The notes beneath the pieces were generated by a model. It was not told the origin of the DNA. It did not search any database and was given only the letters and a program-made list of their open reading frames with translations. A stretch of 64,000 nt of DNA, taken from contig NZ_CAJQZC010000007.1 of the NCBI RefSeq assembly GCF_907164555.1, positions 1 to 64,000 on the forward strand, written 5' to 3'. Positions 18,272 through 26,782 of the stretch are shown in pieces. Within the stretch, counting starts at the first letter, position 1. Each line of letters starts with the position of its first letter. A program made the position numbers and the translations under genes. This stretch comes from Paraburkholderia saeva (GTDB taxonomy: Bacteria > Pseudomonadota > Gammaproteobacteria > Burkholderiales > Burkholderiaceae).

Positions 18272-19051
18272 TCAATGGACGAAGGTTAGCGCCACCGTAT
18301 CCGGGCCGGTCCGTCGACCGAGCAGATTCAGCAGTCCGGCGAGATTGTCGCGCTGCTCGGGCGCGGCGCTGGCCGTACCCTGAAACGACGTGTGCGATTG
18401 CTGCACGGTGCCCTGTCCGGCGAGCATCAACGGCCCCTTCAGCGTCGACAGATCAACCGTCGAACTCGCGCCTTCCGCCTGCACCGCCACCCGGTATGAA
18501 CCAAGCGGCTTCACGGGCGACACCCGCGCGCTCATCCCGGCGAGCGTGACGTTGAGCTGACCGAACGCCTCGTTGCCAAGCGTGCGCCAGTCGGTCCATG
18601 CAAGGCGCACGTCGCCCTGCAGATCGAGTGTATTGAACGGTGCACCGAGCCCCGCCAGCAGCGAGGCCGGCGCCGCGATGCTCCCGCCCGTCACCGTTGC
18701 GCCACGCATGGTGGCATCGAGCGTGATCGCGTCGGGCATTGCCTCGGTCTGGCGCATCTGCATCCGCACGCGACCGGTAAATAGCGGCCAGAACGCCGTA
18801 TGCCACTCGATGCGGCCTGGCAGCAGCGTCGCGCCGGATGGATCGTCGCCCGCGGCAAGCATCAGCGTCGCCGAGCCGTTCCAGAGCGAACCTGCCGGGT
18901 CGACGAGGTTCACGTGCCCGCGCGTTGCTTTGGCGAATTGCGGCGTAACCCAGGCGGCGGGCAGCAGCACGAGCAGCACGGCAACGTTCGACAGCACGGC
19001 AACCAGCACCCACGGCACCACCGCGCGCGCACGGCGCATCCAGAAATTCAT
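18272..19051 (-). CDS. gspN: Type II secretion protein GspN
   Basis: A 259-residue inner-membrane protein with one N-terminal membrane segment (VVPWVLVAVLSNVAVLLVLL) and a periplasmic GspN domain containing LWNGSATLML and LPGRIEWHTAFWPLF. It is the last gene of the gspG-N operon, 22 bp after gspM. GspN is an accessory of the inner-membrane platform and is absent from some type II systems. Confidence 0.93.
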   Translation of the reverse strand: MNFWMRRARAVVPWVLVAVLSNVAVLLVLLPAAWVTPQFAKATRGHVNLVDPAGSLWNGSATLMLAAGDDPSGATLLPGRIEWHTAFWPLFTGRVRMQMRQTEAMPDAITLDATMRGATVTGGSIAAPASLLAGLGAPFNTLDLQGDVRLAWTDWRTLGNEAFGQLNVTLAGMSARVSPVKPLGSYRVAVQAEGASSTVDLSTLKGPLMLAGQGTVQQSHTSFQGTASAAPEQRDNLAGLLNLLGRRTGPDTVALTFVH

Positions 19052-19073
19052 CGGCGATCCTGTCGGTAAGCGC

Positions 19074-19577
19074 TCATTTGATCGTCGAAGGCTGGAGCGA
19101 GGCCGTCAGATCGACCTGACCGTCGTCCTTGAGCGCGCTCACGTGCGCCTCGGCGACCTGCACCTTGAACTGCCTGCGCGCGTCGTCGAGCCAGGCCGTC
19201 CAGGCCGGGAACGACGCGTTCTTCAGCTGGATCTGCACCGCGTTGCCAATCACCTGCATCTGGGTCGCGGCAAGCCCGTGGTCGGTCAACGAGGCGCTGA
19301 GCGCATCTTTCAGCGCGCCGCCCGTGGGCGCGACACCTTGCGCGGCCGCTGAGAGCGCACGCGCATCGTTCGCCTGCGCCGTCATCTGGGCGAGCTGGCG
19401 ACGCATCGTCGGCAGCGTTTCTCGCAGATGCGCGCGACCTTCCTGCGCCGGCACCCACAGCACCGACCACGCAAGCGCGACGGCAATGGCCGCGCCGCCC
19501 CACGTCAGCAGCGTCTTTTCGCGCGTCGAGCGCGCGTCCCAGAATCCCGCCCAGGTATCCGCCAGTGTTGTTCTCAT
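19074..19577 (-). CDS. gspM: Type II secretion protein GspM
   Basis: A 167-residue bitopic inner-membrane protein. A short cytoplasmic start is followed by a membrane segment near residues 25-45 (LLTWGGAAIAVALAWSVLWV) and a periplasmic helical and ferredoxin-like domain. I start at the ATG at 19577, which overlaps the gspL stop as ATGA. An in-frame upstream ATG (19598) would lie inside gspL. It partners GspL in the assembly platform. Confidence 0.93.
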   Translation of the reverse strand: MRTTLADTWAGFWDARSTREKTLLTWGGAAIAVALAWSVLWVPAQEGRAHLRETLPTMRRQLAQMTAQANDARALSAAAQGVAPTGGALKDALSASLTDHGLAATQMQVIGNAVQIQLKNASFPAWTAWLDDARRQFKVQVAEAHVSALKDDGQVDLTASLQPSTIK

Positions 19578-20938
19578 TGTCCGTTCCTGATGGTCCACTT
19601 GCCGGTGTTGCTGTCGATCGCGCCGTTCAGCCCGTTGCGCGCGAGGCGTTTGTCGAGATCGGCGTCCACCTTCACTTCGGGCTTGAACGTCACGTCGAGA
19701 CGCCGGTCGTGATAGTCGAGCGCGGCGATGCCGTTCACTGGAATGCTGCCGAGCGAGCGGGCGAAGCGGTCTGCGATCGACAGAAAATCGTCCGGCGAGA
19801 GTTCGCCTGCGGCAACGCGCAACTGCTGCAACTGGCGCGACATCTGGTCGGGCGCGTCGAGCACGACGGTCGTTTTCGGGAACGCGTTAAGCAGCAGCTC
19901 GGTCATCTGCGCGTTGATGTTGTCGCGCTCGCGCGCGAGCATCATCCACTGCACATTGGCGCCGATGATCGCGACTACGAGCGACGCAACCGCCAGCAGC
20001 AGCGGCAGGCGCAGATGGCGCAGCGTCGCGCGGTCGAGGCGCCACGGCTGCGACGCGAACTCGAACTGGCACAGATCGAAGCGGCATTCGAGCGCCCGGC
20101 GCGCGAGCGCCTCGAACGAAAGCGGTTGCGCGCCGCTCACCAGCGCGGCGTTCGACGCCAGACGCGGCTCGTTGCCCGGCAGATCGGTGAGCGTGTAAAG
20201 CGTGACGGGCGCGGCGCCCGCGAGCGCGGCGAGCGTCGCGGGAACAGCGGAGGCGGACACCGCCAGACCTTCGCCCTGCACGCCGCGCACAATCGCCAGT
20301 TCCACACGCGACGTTGCGCTATCGAGCGCGGAATCGATCAGCAGTGCGGGGGCAGTCTGGACGACACGGCCCAGCACGGCGGCGACGACAGGCGTCGCGG
20401 CAGGCTCCGTGCCGGGTATTGCCGCGCGGGTTGGCGCGCGCTCCGCGCCGGCGAGCGCGACCGCTTCTTCGAGCGCGTTTGCCGTTTCGGTTGCCACTGC
20501 CGGCGGCAGGCAACGCGTGACCGGGACGGCGCGCAGGTTGCGATGTCCGGCGGCCTGGAAGCCTTCGACGACGAACCGGAACCAGCCGCGATCGACGATG
20601 GCGAGCAGATGCCGGCCGGCTGCGAGCGGTTGCGGATCGAGCGCGATGTGACAGGTCTGCGGGTCCTGGATCAGTTGATCCTCGACGACGTTTGGCAATG
20701 CCTGACGCAGCCGCGGGCCTTTGAGCGGGGGCACCGTCGCGGCGAGCATCAGGAGATCGCGGGCGGCGACCATCAGCACGGTCGACGACGCGCGCGGCAG
20801 CAGCGCGAGCGCCGAACGGCCGGCGCGCTGCGTGCGACCCGCCTTGTCGAGCAGCAGGAACGGCATGTCCGGCAGTTGCCATTCCTGCGAAGGCACCGCC
20901 GGGTCACGCGGCGGCAACAGGACGATCAGGGTGCTCAA
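19574..20938 (-). CDS. gspL: Type II secretion protein GspL
   Basis: A 454-residue platform protein. The N-terminal cytoplasmic part is an actin-like domain that binds the GspE ATPase. A membrane helix lies near residues 310-330 (LPLLLAVASLVVAIIGANV) and a periplasmic domain pairs with GspM. The start codon is TTG at 20938 with CGGAGAG upstream, 20 bp after gspK. The C-terminus overlaps gspM. Confidence 0.94.
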   Translation of the reverse strand: MSTLIVLLPPRDPAVPSQEWQLPDMPFLLLDKAGRTQRAGRSALALLPRASSTVLMVAARDLLMLAATVPPLKGPRLRQALPNVVEDQLIQDPQTCHIALDPQPLAAGRHLLAIVDRGWFRFVVEGFQAAGHRNLRAVPVTRCLPPAVATETANALEEAVALAGAERAPTRAAIPGTEPAATPVVAAVLGRVVQTAPALLIDSALDSATSRVELAIVRGVQGEGLAVSASAVPATLAALAGAAPVTLYTLTDLPGNEPRLASNAALVSGAQPLSFEALARRALECRFDLCQFEFASQPWRLDRATLRHLRLPLLLAVASLVVAIIGANVQWMMLARERDNINAQMTELLLNAFPKTTVVLDAPDQMSRQLQQLRVAAGELSPDDFLSIADRFARSLGSIPVNGIAALDYHDRRLDVTFKPEVKVDADLDKRLARNGLNGAIDSNTGKWTIRNGQ

Positions 20939-20958
20939 AGGTCAGTCTCTCCGGTTAT

Positions 20959-22092
20959 TCATAGCTGGTCGCGCCCTCGCACGATACGCGTAGTGTGAGT
21001 CAATGGATCGCGATAGACGAGCGTCGTGCGGTCCACTTCTGCGCGTTCGTGCTGAACGCGTCCGCGGATCAGAAAGTAGTTCGTATTGACGTCGAGCATG
21101 TTCGGGTCATACACCGCAAGCTGCACGCCTGCACCGCGCAACGCGAGCTGGACGTCGCCGACGTTACGGAAGAACACCGTCTCGCGACGCGCGACGAACG
21201 CCTGTGCGCTCGACAGGCTCATCCCCGGCACGACGGCCGCGATCACTTCGGCGGAGGCGGTGTTCATGTTGACGGCGCTCGTCGTGGGCAGCACGGTGAC
21301 GAAAGGGCGCAGCCGCTCGACGGTTTCGCGCGTGAAGCCGGGGATGTCGAGCAACGCGTCGACGCTGGTCATTTGAAGCGGAGCGGTGGCGGAATTGTCT
21401 TCGCTGTCGCCGAGGCCGGGTTGATTCGTGAAATTGCTGTTGCCGGTGATGCCGCCTTGCTGCGCAGCTTTTTGGGGCGTCGTGGTGCTGGTAGTCGATT
21501 GCGACTGGAAGCGCGTGGCGGACTGGCCGAGGCCTGCGCGTAGCTGGACGGCGGTGTTCTTTGCGAGTTGCCCGTTGACGCCGAGGATCGCGAGCAGGCG
21601 CTGGAACGACTGGATCTGTTCGATGTTCAGTTGCAGCGCGCCGGGTGCGGGGCTCGAGACCAGGTTTCGCAGGTTGAATTTTGCCTGGGCGTCTTCGATG
21701 GAGCCGGAAAGGTACGTGTCCGCGCCCTGGGCCGCGCGCACTTCGCCGATCTGGCCGAGGAAGTCTGACAGACGTGTTTTGGCGATCGGCACACCCCAGA
21801 TGCCGCCGAGGTAGGTGATACCGGCGGAGGTATCGCCTTCCGAACGGAGGATGAGGCGTGTCCAGTCGAGCGCGCCACGGGATACCCACTGGGCTTGAGC
21901 CAGTAATCGCTGGTTTTCGATTCTGCGGGTTTGTACTTGCTGGCGCCAGAGCATGCCCGAGACCAGGATGGCCGAGAGCGCTACTACCAGGAGCGCGGTT
22001 ATGATTGCCGCGCCTTTTTGGGTTTTGTTGTTGTTTTTTCTGCGCGGAGCGGTGTTCAGGGGGTTTTTGTTGGCCTTTCCTTGAATTCGCAT
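20959..22092 (-). CDS. gspK: Type II secretion minor pseudopilin GspK, start codon inside a repeat
   Basis: A 377-residue minor pseudopilin. The prepilin-like helix is GAAIITALLVVALSAILVSG, and the long alpha domain contains SGSIEDAQAKFNLRNL and DIPGFTRETVERLRPF, both GspK signatures. GspK caps the pseudopilus and usually starts within a few residues of the cleavage site. Here about 26 residues precede it (MRIQGKANKN then an Asn/Lys-rich stretch). The ATG at 22092 lies 20 bp inside the left arm of the long inverted repeat. The reading frame stays open far upstream (to 23040), but that part is repeat-derived. The true start is therefore uncertain. Confidence 0.9.
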   Translation of the reverse strand: MRIQGKANKNPLNTAPRRKNNNKTQKGAAIITALLVVALSAILVSGMLWRQQVQTRRIENQRLLAQAQWVSRGALDWTRLILRSEGDTSAGITYLGGIWGVPIAKTRLSDFLGQIGEVRAAQGADTYLSGSIEDAQAKFNLRNLVSSPAPGALQLNIEQIQSFQRLLAILGVNGQLAKNTAVQLRAGLGQSATRFQSQSTTSTTTPQKAAQQGGITGNSNFTNQPGLGDSEDNSATAPLQMTSVDALLDIPGFTRETVERLRPFVTVLPTTSAVNMNTASAEVIAAVVPGMSLSSAQAFVARRETVFFRNVGDVQLALRGAGVQLAVYDPNMLDVNTNYFLIRGRVQHERAEVDRTTLVYRDPLTHTTRIVRGRDQL

Positions 22093-22728
22093 CGGTCTGT
22101 TTGCGTTGCCCCTGTGCGGGGCGGCACCTACTTTTCTTTGCCTTGCCAAAGAAAAGTAGGCAAAAGAAAGGCGCTTCGAAAACTCGTCTTTTCCCGGTGT
22201 GTCATCGCCGGGGAATGGCAACCCATGAAGTGTCGTCATCGCGCAGCCCCCCTTAGGCCCGCGCACGAGACCGTCCCCCGTATAACAATCACCCCTGACA
22301 AAGGGCTCATCCATCCCGCTCCGCACTGCGTGCGGCGCGGAAGGGTTTGCCTGGCAAAAGCGCGAGGGGCCATAGCAATTCCCGCCGCGTGAGCGGCGAC
22401 ACTCAATAGTTCGCGCAAACGGGAAACAGCAAAAAGGGCGAGGGCAGTTAACCGCCCGGCGACACGCAAAGCGTGGAGTCGGGTGGATGACGGCTTTGCC
22501 ACGAAGATGAACCGCGCGCGAGACGGAATCGCGTGGGGACCCATGCCGCGTGAAATGCGAGGGCGACACTTCATGGATTGCCATTCCCCGGCGATGACAC
22601 ACCTGGAAAAGACGAGTTTTCGAAGCGCCTTTCTTTTGCCTACTTTTCTTTGGCAAGGACAAAGAAAAGTAGGTGCCGCCCCGCACAGGGGCAACGCTAA
22701 TAGACCGACATGAATACAAGGAAAGGCC
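22072..22728. repeat. Long inverted-repeat element, copy A (657 bp)
   Basis: The element begins GGCCTTTCCTTG (22072) and ends CAAGGAAAGGCC (22717-22728). About 165 bp at each end are near-identical inverted copies. Each arm carries a GC hairpin (GCCCC/GGGGC) and a 14-bp perfect hairpin: 22127-22140 with 22147-22160, and 22639-22652 with 22660-22673. Inner arms of about 40 bp are also inverted, more loosely. The central 100-130 bp differs from copy B at 51928. It separates gspJ from gspK and covers the gspK start. Reading frames inside it differ by frame and look spurious. Confidence 0.9.
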
Positions 22729-22797
22729 AAAGCAAAGACTCAGCTTCGGCACGAAAAACCGAAATGCCGCCCCGCACAGGGGCAACGCTAATAGACC
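22675..22797 (+). repeat. 32-bp direct repeat at the right end of copy A
   Basis: The arm-end sequence at 22675-22706, from GCCGCCCCGCACAGGGG to TAGACC, recurs exactly at 22766-22797, 91 bp further on. The second copy stands without the rest of the arm and is followed by AAAAGC-rich DNA. It looks like a partial duplication or the remnant of an adjoining second element. Confidence 0.8.
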
Positions 22798-22865
22798 AAA
22801 AGCAAAACAGGGAAAAGCCAGGGAAAAAAACAAAACCCCAGCGTGGAACGCAAACTCCCCCATCA

Positions 22866-23585
22866 TCATTCCCCCACCAGAAACACGCGCACCACTGGCC
22901 TCGCGAGCGACTTCGCGCCCACACTTACTTCCAGCCCGGTGACCGAGCGCGGCAACGGCGCGTTCCCCAACTGGGGGATCTTCAGATTGTTGTCGTACTC
23001 CGTAATCGCCGACTGCACATCTTTCATCTGCGCAGTCCACCCCACCTTCGCCACGTACAGCCGCGCCGATATCGATCCCACGCCGCCCATCAAGGGCACA
23101 GCATTCCAGTCGCTTCCCTCGCCACCGTGCAACGCACGCCGCAACTCCCCCACGTTTGCGAGCGGCGGCGACGCATACCGGATTACGCGTCCGTCAGCGA
23201 TCCGGTACCGCACCACCTGCATCCGCGGCGCAACACCCACCTCGTCACGCTCCCGTACGATCTGCAGCACGCTGCCGCTGATGCTCACCGCAGCCTCGCC
23301 GGCCTCGTCATCCGATGCGGCCTGGCGGACGTCAATCCGCATCTGGTCGAACAGCTGCGCAAACACGCGCTCGTCTTCCATCGCATTTGTAATCGTCTGG
23401 CGCCCACGAACAATCTGGTCCAGCCCGCGCCACGACAACACCGCAATCACCGCCAGAATCGCAATCGCAACCAGTAGTTCAATCAACGTAAAACCACGCG
23501 CGCCATCGCGTGCGCACTCACGAGACTGACGACGCCCCCGCGCGATCCCGCGCCCGCAACGCTCACAGTGACCGGTTCGTTTCAT
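22866..23585 (-). CDS. gspJ: Type II secretion minor pseudopilin GspJ
   Basis: A 239-residue minor pseudopilin with the prepilin peptidase site ARG/FTLIELLVAIAILAV, cleavage before Phe. Its leader of about 31 residues is long and basic. The body contains RGLDQIVRGRQTI and YRIADGRVIRY, typical of GspJ. It overlaps gspI by 23 bp, showing tight operon packing, while the next gene gspK lies beyond the 657-bp repeat. It forms the pseudopilus tip with GspI and GspK. Confidence 0.94.
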   Translation of the reverse strand: MKRTGHCERCGRGIARGRRQSRECARDGARGFTLIELLVAIAILAVIAVLSWRGLDQIVRGRQTITNAMEDERVFAQLFDQMRIDVRQAASDDEAGEAAVSISGSVLQIVRERDEVGVAPRMQVVRYRIADGRVIRYASPPLANVGELRRALHGGEGSDWNAVPLMGGVGSISARLYVAKVGWTAQMKDVQSAITEYDNNLKIPQLGNAPLPRSVTGLEVSVGAKSLARPVVRVFLVGE

Positions 23586-23961
23586 TCGGGATCACCGTCA
23601 CCAGCTGGGCCAGATTGCCGGAACGTCCGGGCGTCGTCACCGTCACTTCAACGCGCCGGAAAACCGGATTCGGCGTGGCGCTCACGTTCTCGGTACAGAT
23701 CAGTTGCAGATTGCCCTGCGAACAGTCGAAGCTATGCGCGCCCACCTCGGGCCACGCATGCGCAAGGCGCAATTGCGCGAGCGTGTTGTCAGCGCTCCAG
23801 CCGGCCAGCAACCGGTTGTGCAAGTCGGCCTCGCCGGTCGCGAGACTCCCCACCGCGCGCAACGAGGCAGCAAGCGCGACCGCAATGATCGCGAGCGCAA
23901 CCAGCACCTCGATCATCGTGAAGCCACGCGAGAGCCCGACGCCCAACGCCCGAGGCCGCAT
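23563..23961 (-). CDS. gspI: Type II secretion minor pseudopilin GspI
   Basis: A 132-residue minor pseudopilin with cleavage motif SRG/FTMIEVLVALAIIAV. I start at the ATG at 23961, one base after the gspH stop, with GAGGTG as ribosome site. The longer frame to 24072 lies inside gspH. The protein forms the tip complex with GspJ and GspK. Confidence 0.92.
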   Translation of the reverse strand: MRPRALGVGLSRGFTMIEVLVALAIIAVALAASLRAVGSLATGEADLHNRLLAGWSADNTLAQLRLAHAWPEVGAHSFDCSQGNLQLICTENVSATPNPVFRRVEVTVTTPGRSGNLAQLVTVIPNETNRSL

Positions 23962-23962
23962 C

Positions 23963-24448
23963 TCAATGCACCTCATACCGGCCGTTGCCCGTGCCGGTGA
24001 TCGTCGCGCGCCCCGCCGAAGAAAACAGCGTGACCTGCACCGGCGCATCGATGCTCTCCGTGCCGAACACAACCCGGTCGGATTGCTGGTCCGAGCCCGG
24101 ATAGGTGATCGACACGCCCGTTACACCCCCTTCCCAGCGACGCGCCCCCAGCAGGTCGTCACGCAGCGGACGCCATCCATCATCCGTGCGCATATCGAAG
24201 CGATAACCGCCCTCGAGCGGCAGCCACGCAATCGGACGCGCGCGGACCTGCGCTTCGTCGCCGGCCGATTCGAACAGCAGCGCAAGCCGTTGTGCCTCTT
24301 CGTTCAGATCCGTGCGTGGATTGCGCGTCAGCGACAGCGATGCCAGCGACACCAGCAGGCCGGCAATCACCAGCACCACCAGCATCTCCAGCAACGTGAA
24401 GCCGGACGCGCGCGCGTCGATGCGCGTCCCCGGACGGATCGCCTTCAT
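23963..24448 (-). CDS. gspH: Type II secretion pseudopilin GspH
   Basis: A 161-residue pseudopilin with cleavage motif ASG/FTLLEMLVVLVIAGL and a C-terminal beta-rich domain with IAWLPLEGGYRF. It lies 12 bp after gspG. GspH is thought to link the major pilin to the tip complex. Confidence 0.94.
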   Translation of the reverse strand: MKAIRPGTRIDARASGFTLLEMLVVLVIAGLLVSLASLSLTRNPRTDLNEEAQRLALLFESAGDEAQVRARPIAWLPLEGGYRFDMRTDDGWRPLRDDLLGARRWEGGVTGVSITYPGSDQQSDRVVFGTESIDAPVQVTLFSSAGRATITGTGNGRYEVH

Positions 24449-24460
24449 ACGTTCAGCCGT

Positions 24461-24925
24461 CTACTGCCAGGAACCGACGTCGGAATCGTTGCCTTCGCCG
24501 CCCGCCTTGCCGTCGGCGCCGTAGCTGAATACATCGATCTCACCATGCACGCCTGGATTCAGATACTGATATGCGTTGCCCCACGGATCGTTCGGCAGAC
24601 GCTCCAGATAACCGCCGTCTTTCCAGTTGTTCGGCACTGGGTCAGTCGAAGGCTTTTCCATCAGTGCATGCAGGCCCTGCTCCTGCGTCGGGTAACGACC
24701 ATTGTCGAGCCGGTAGAGCTTCAATGCCTGCATCATCGTGCCAATGTCCTGCTTCGCTGCGACGCGGCGTGCTTCGTCCGGACGGCTCATGATCTTCGGC
24801 ACGATCAGCGCGGCAAGAATGCCGAGGATCGCGATCACCACCATGATTTCAATCAACGTGAACCCGCGTTGACGGCGGGCGCGCGGCCCCGTGATTTCAG
24901 CGCGGCGTGTGGTCCACATCTGCAT
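24461..24925 (-). CDS. gspG: Type II secretion major pseudopilin GspG
   Basis: A 154-residue major pseudopilin with cleavage motif RQRG/FTLIEIMVVIAILGI. The conserved QDIGTMMQALKLYRLDNGRY and NDPWGNAYQYLNPG segments follow. The Asp-rich C-terminal part is where GspG proteins bind calcium. The ATG at 24925 has GTAGGAAG upstream. It is the first gene of the gspGHIJKLMN operon and is transcribed away from gspC. Confidence 0.96.
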   Translation of the reverse strand: MQMWTTRRAEITGPRARRQRGFTLIEIMVVIAILGILAALIVPKIMSRPDEARRVAAKQDIGTMMQALKLYRLDNGRYPTQEQGLHALMEKPSTDPVPNNWKDGGYLERLPNDPWGNAYQYLNPGVHGEIDVFSYGADGKAGGEGNDSDVGSWQ

Positions 24926-25038
24926 AGCTTCCTACCTCATTCCAGAAAAAGTATCGATGCACCAGGCGTCGCCCGATGCGGTGAATATTCTGCATTTCCA
25001 TCGCCAGGATTCAGACCCGGCAGGTCATTCTAATGTCA

Positions 25039-25062
25039 TGGAGTTGAAGGGTTTCAACTCCA
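25039..25062. promoter_or_regulatory. Perfect 10-bp inverted repeat between gspG and gspC
   Basis: TGGAGTTGAA (25039-25048) and its exact complement TTCAACTCCA (25053-25062) flank a four-base loop in the 162-bp divergent spacer. No T-tract follows, so an operator for a dimeric regulator, or an RNA hairpin in the gspC leader, is more likely than a terminator. Confidence 0.55.
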
Positions 25063-25087
25063 CGCAAATTTCACAATAGTCCGTACA

Positions 25088-25507
25088 ATGACGCGCATGA
25101 ACGCACTTCAGATACGCCTTCTATCCCTCGCGCTCTTCGCCGTTTTCTGCGCGACACTGACCTGGTGGGTCGTCACGCTCACCGCGCATCGGCCCGGTCC
25201 GGCAGCGGCTGCGGCACAGCCGCCCGTGTCGGTCGAACAGGCCGCCACGCTCTTCGGCGGCAAGCTCACGCGTAACACGAACCAGGACGTGCGCCTCTTC
25301 GGCATCCTCGCGCTTCGCGAAGGCGCTGCGGCTATCGTCAGCACCGGCGGTGAACCGCCTCATGCCGTGTCGCTCGGCGGCGCGGTCATGCAGGGCGCGA
25401 AGCTCTCCGAAGTCCGCGCGCGCTCGATCATCATCGATCGCAATGGCGCCCATTCCGAAGTCTTCCTGCCCGCCAACGCCCCCGGCCCTACCATCTACGT
25501 GCGCTAG
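25088..25507 (+). CDS. gspC: Type II secretion protein GspC, short form without PDZ domain
   Basis: A 139-residue inner-membrane protein. One membrane segment lies at about residues 9-33 (LLSLALFAVFCATLTWWVVT), then a Pro/Ala linker and the homology-region domain (ATLFGGKLTRNTNQDVRLFGILA) that contacts the secretin. The long C-terminal PDZ or coiled-coil region of gamma-proteobacterial GspC is absent. This is the normal Burkholderia length. It is divergent from the rest of the gsp genes and lies between gspF and gspG. Confidence 0.93.
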   Translation: MTRMNALQIRLLSLALFAVFCATLTWWVVTLTAHRPGPAAAAAQPPVSVEQAATLFGGKLTRNTNQDVRLFGILALREGAAAIVSTGGEPPHAVSLGGAVMQGAKLSEVRARSIIIDRNGAHSEVFLPANAPGPTIYVR

Positions 25508-25560
25508 GTTCCGGCGCGGCATCATGCTCCGCGCCGCGTCTTCCACTCACGCCGGTCACT

Positions 25561-26778
25561 TCACTGAACCAGGTTGTTCAGTTCGATAATCGGCATCATT
25601 ACCGCCAGCACAATCACGAGCACCACGCCGCCCATCGCGAGAATCAGGAGCGGTTCCAGCAGACTCGTCAGAAACATCGTCCTTCGTTCGAGTTCGCGCG
25701 CTTCGCCTTCGGCGGCGCGGTCGAGCATCGTGGTGACATCGCCCGTCGCTTCGCCGGAACGGATCAGGTGAACCAGTACCGGCGGAAACGTCTTCGTATT
25801 GCCCAGCGCGCGTGACAACGACGTGCCCTCGCGCACGCGCACGATCGCGTCGTCGATGTTCAGGCGCATCGCCTTGTTGCTGAGCGTTTCGCTCGCGGCC
25901 TGCAGCGCGCGCAGGATCGGCACGCCCGCAGCCGTCAGGATGCCGAGCGTGCTCGCGAAGCGCACCGTGTTGTAGCCGCGCACGAGTTTGCCGAAGAGCG
26001 GCGCCGTGAGGAGCCACCGGTCGAACGTGAGACGCGGCCCGGGTTGCGCCAGAACCGAACGCACGACGTAGATCACGACCACGAGCGCGATCAGCATCGC
26101 CCACCACCAGTTCCGCACGAAACTGGAGAGCGCCATCATCATGATCGTGAGAAACGGGAGTTGCTGCTTCGTGCTCGCGAATACGTTCACGACCTGCGGC
26201 ACGACGTAACTCAGCAGGAACGTGACGATACCGAACGCGATGATCGTGACGACCGCCGGATACGTGAACGCAAGTACGATCTTCTGCTTGAGCGCGTTAC
26301 GCTGCTCGATGTAATCGGCGAGACGCGACAGCACGAGACCGAGCTTGCCGGTATGTTCGCCGGCCGAAACGAGCGCCCGATAGATCTCGGGGAAATCGCG
26401 CGGATGCTGCGAGAGGGCGTTGGCAAGCGAATGGCCGCCGAGCACTTCAGCGCGGATCGAGGCCATCAGTTCGCGGATGTAGTCGCGCTCCGATTGCTCC
26501 GTCAGCACCGACAGTGCTTCGTCGAGCGGCAGACCCGCGATCAGCAGGCTCGCGAGTTGCCGCGTGAGAATTGCCTGCTCGCGCTGCGACAGACGGCGCC
26601 CGAGCGACAGACGCTGGTTGCGCTCGCCGCGTGTGCGCGTCGCGGCCGGTTCGACGACCAGCGGCGTCAATCCCTGCGTGCGCAACTGCGTGCGCGCGCC
26701 GCGGGCGCTGTCGGCGTCGAGCACGCCTTTTTGCGCCTTGCCGGCCGCATCGATCGCTTCAAAGCGGAACGCTGGCAT
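25561..26778 (-). CDS. gspF: Type II secretion inner-membrane platform protein GspF
   Basis: A 405-residue polytopic protein with two T2SSF domains. It starts MPAFRFEAIDAAGKAQKGVLDADSA-like residues, and contains LTRQLASLLIAGLPLDEAL and LIRSGEATGDVTTML. Three membrane helices are visible, near residues 170, 220 and 375-395. It is the rotor or scaffold coupled to the GspE ATPase and lies 4 bp after gspE. Confidence 0.95.
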   Translation of the reverse strand: MPAFRFEAIDAAGKAQKGVLDADSARGARTQLRTQGLTPLVVEPAATRTRGERNQRLSLGRRLSQREQAILTRQLASLLIAGLPLDEALSVLTEQSERDYIRELMASIRAEVLGGHSLANALSQHPRDFPEIYRALVSAGEHTGKLGLVLSRLADYIEQRNALKQKIVLAFTYPAVVTIIAFGIVTFLLSYVVPQVVNVFASTKQQLPFLTIMMMALSSFVRNWWWAMLIALVVVIYVVRSVLAQPGPRLTFDRWLLTAPLFGKLVRGYNTVRFASTLGILTAAGVPILRALQAASETLSNKAMRLNIDDAIVRVREGTSLSRALGNTKTFPPVLVHLIRSGEATGDVTTMLDRAAEGEARELERRTMFLTSLLEPLLILAMGGVVLVIVLAVMMPIIELNNLVQ

Positions 26779-26782
26779 GCGC

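Noticed and set aside
22236..22730. Open frames inside the long repeats (also 51923-52291 and 52209-52679)
   Set aside because: They arise in both directions and in shifted frames from the palindromic arms, and the cores do not encode similar peptides in the two copies.
20959..23040. A 693-codon open frame extending gspK through the whole inverted repeat
   Set aside because: Only the part from 22092 resembles GspK; the rest is repeat sequence that is open in several frames on both strands.
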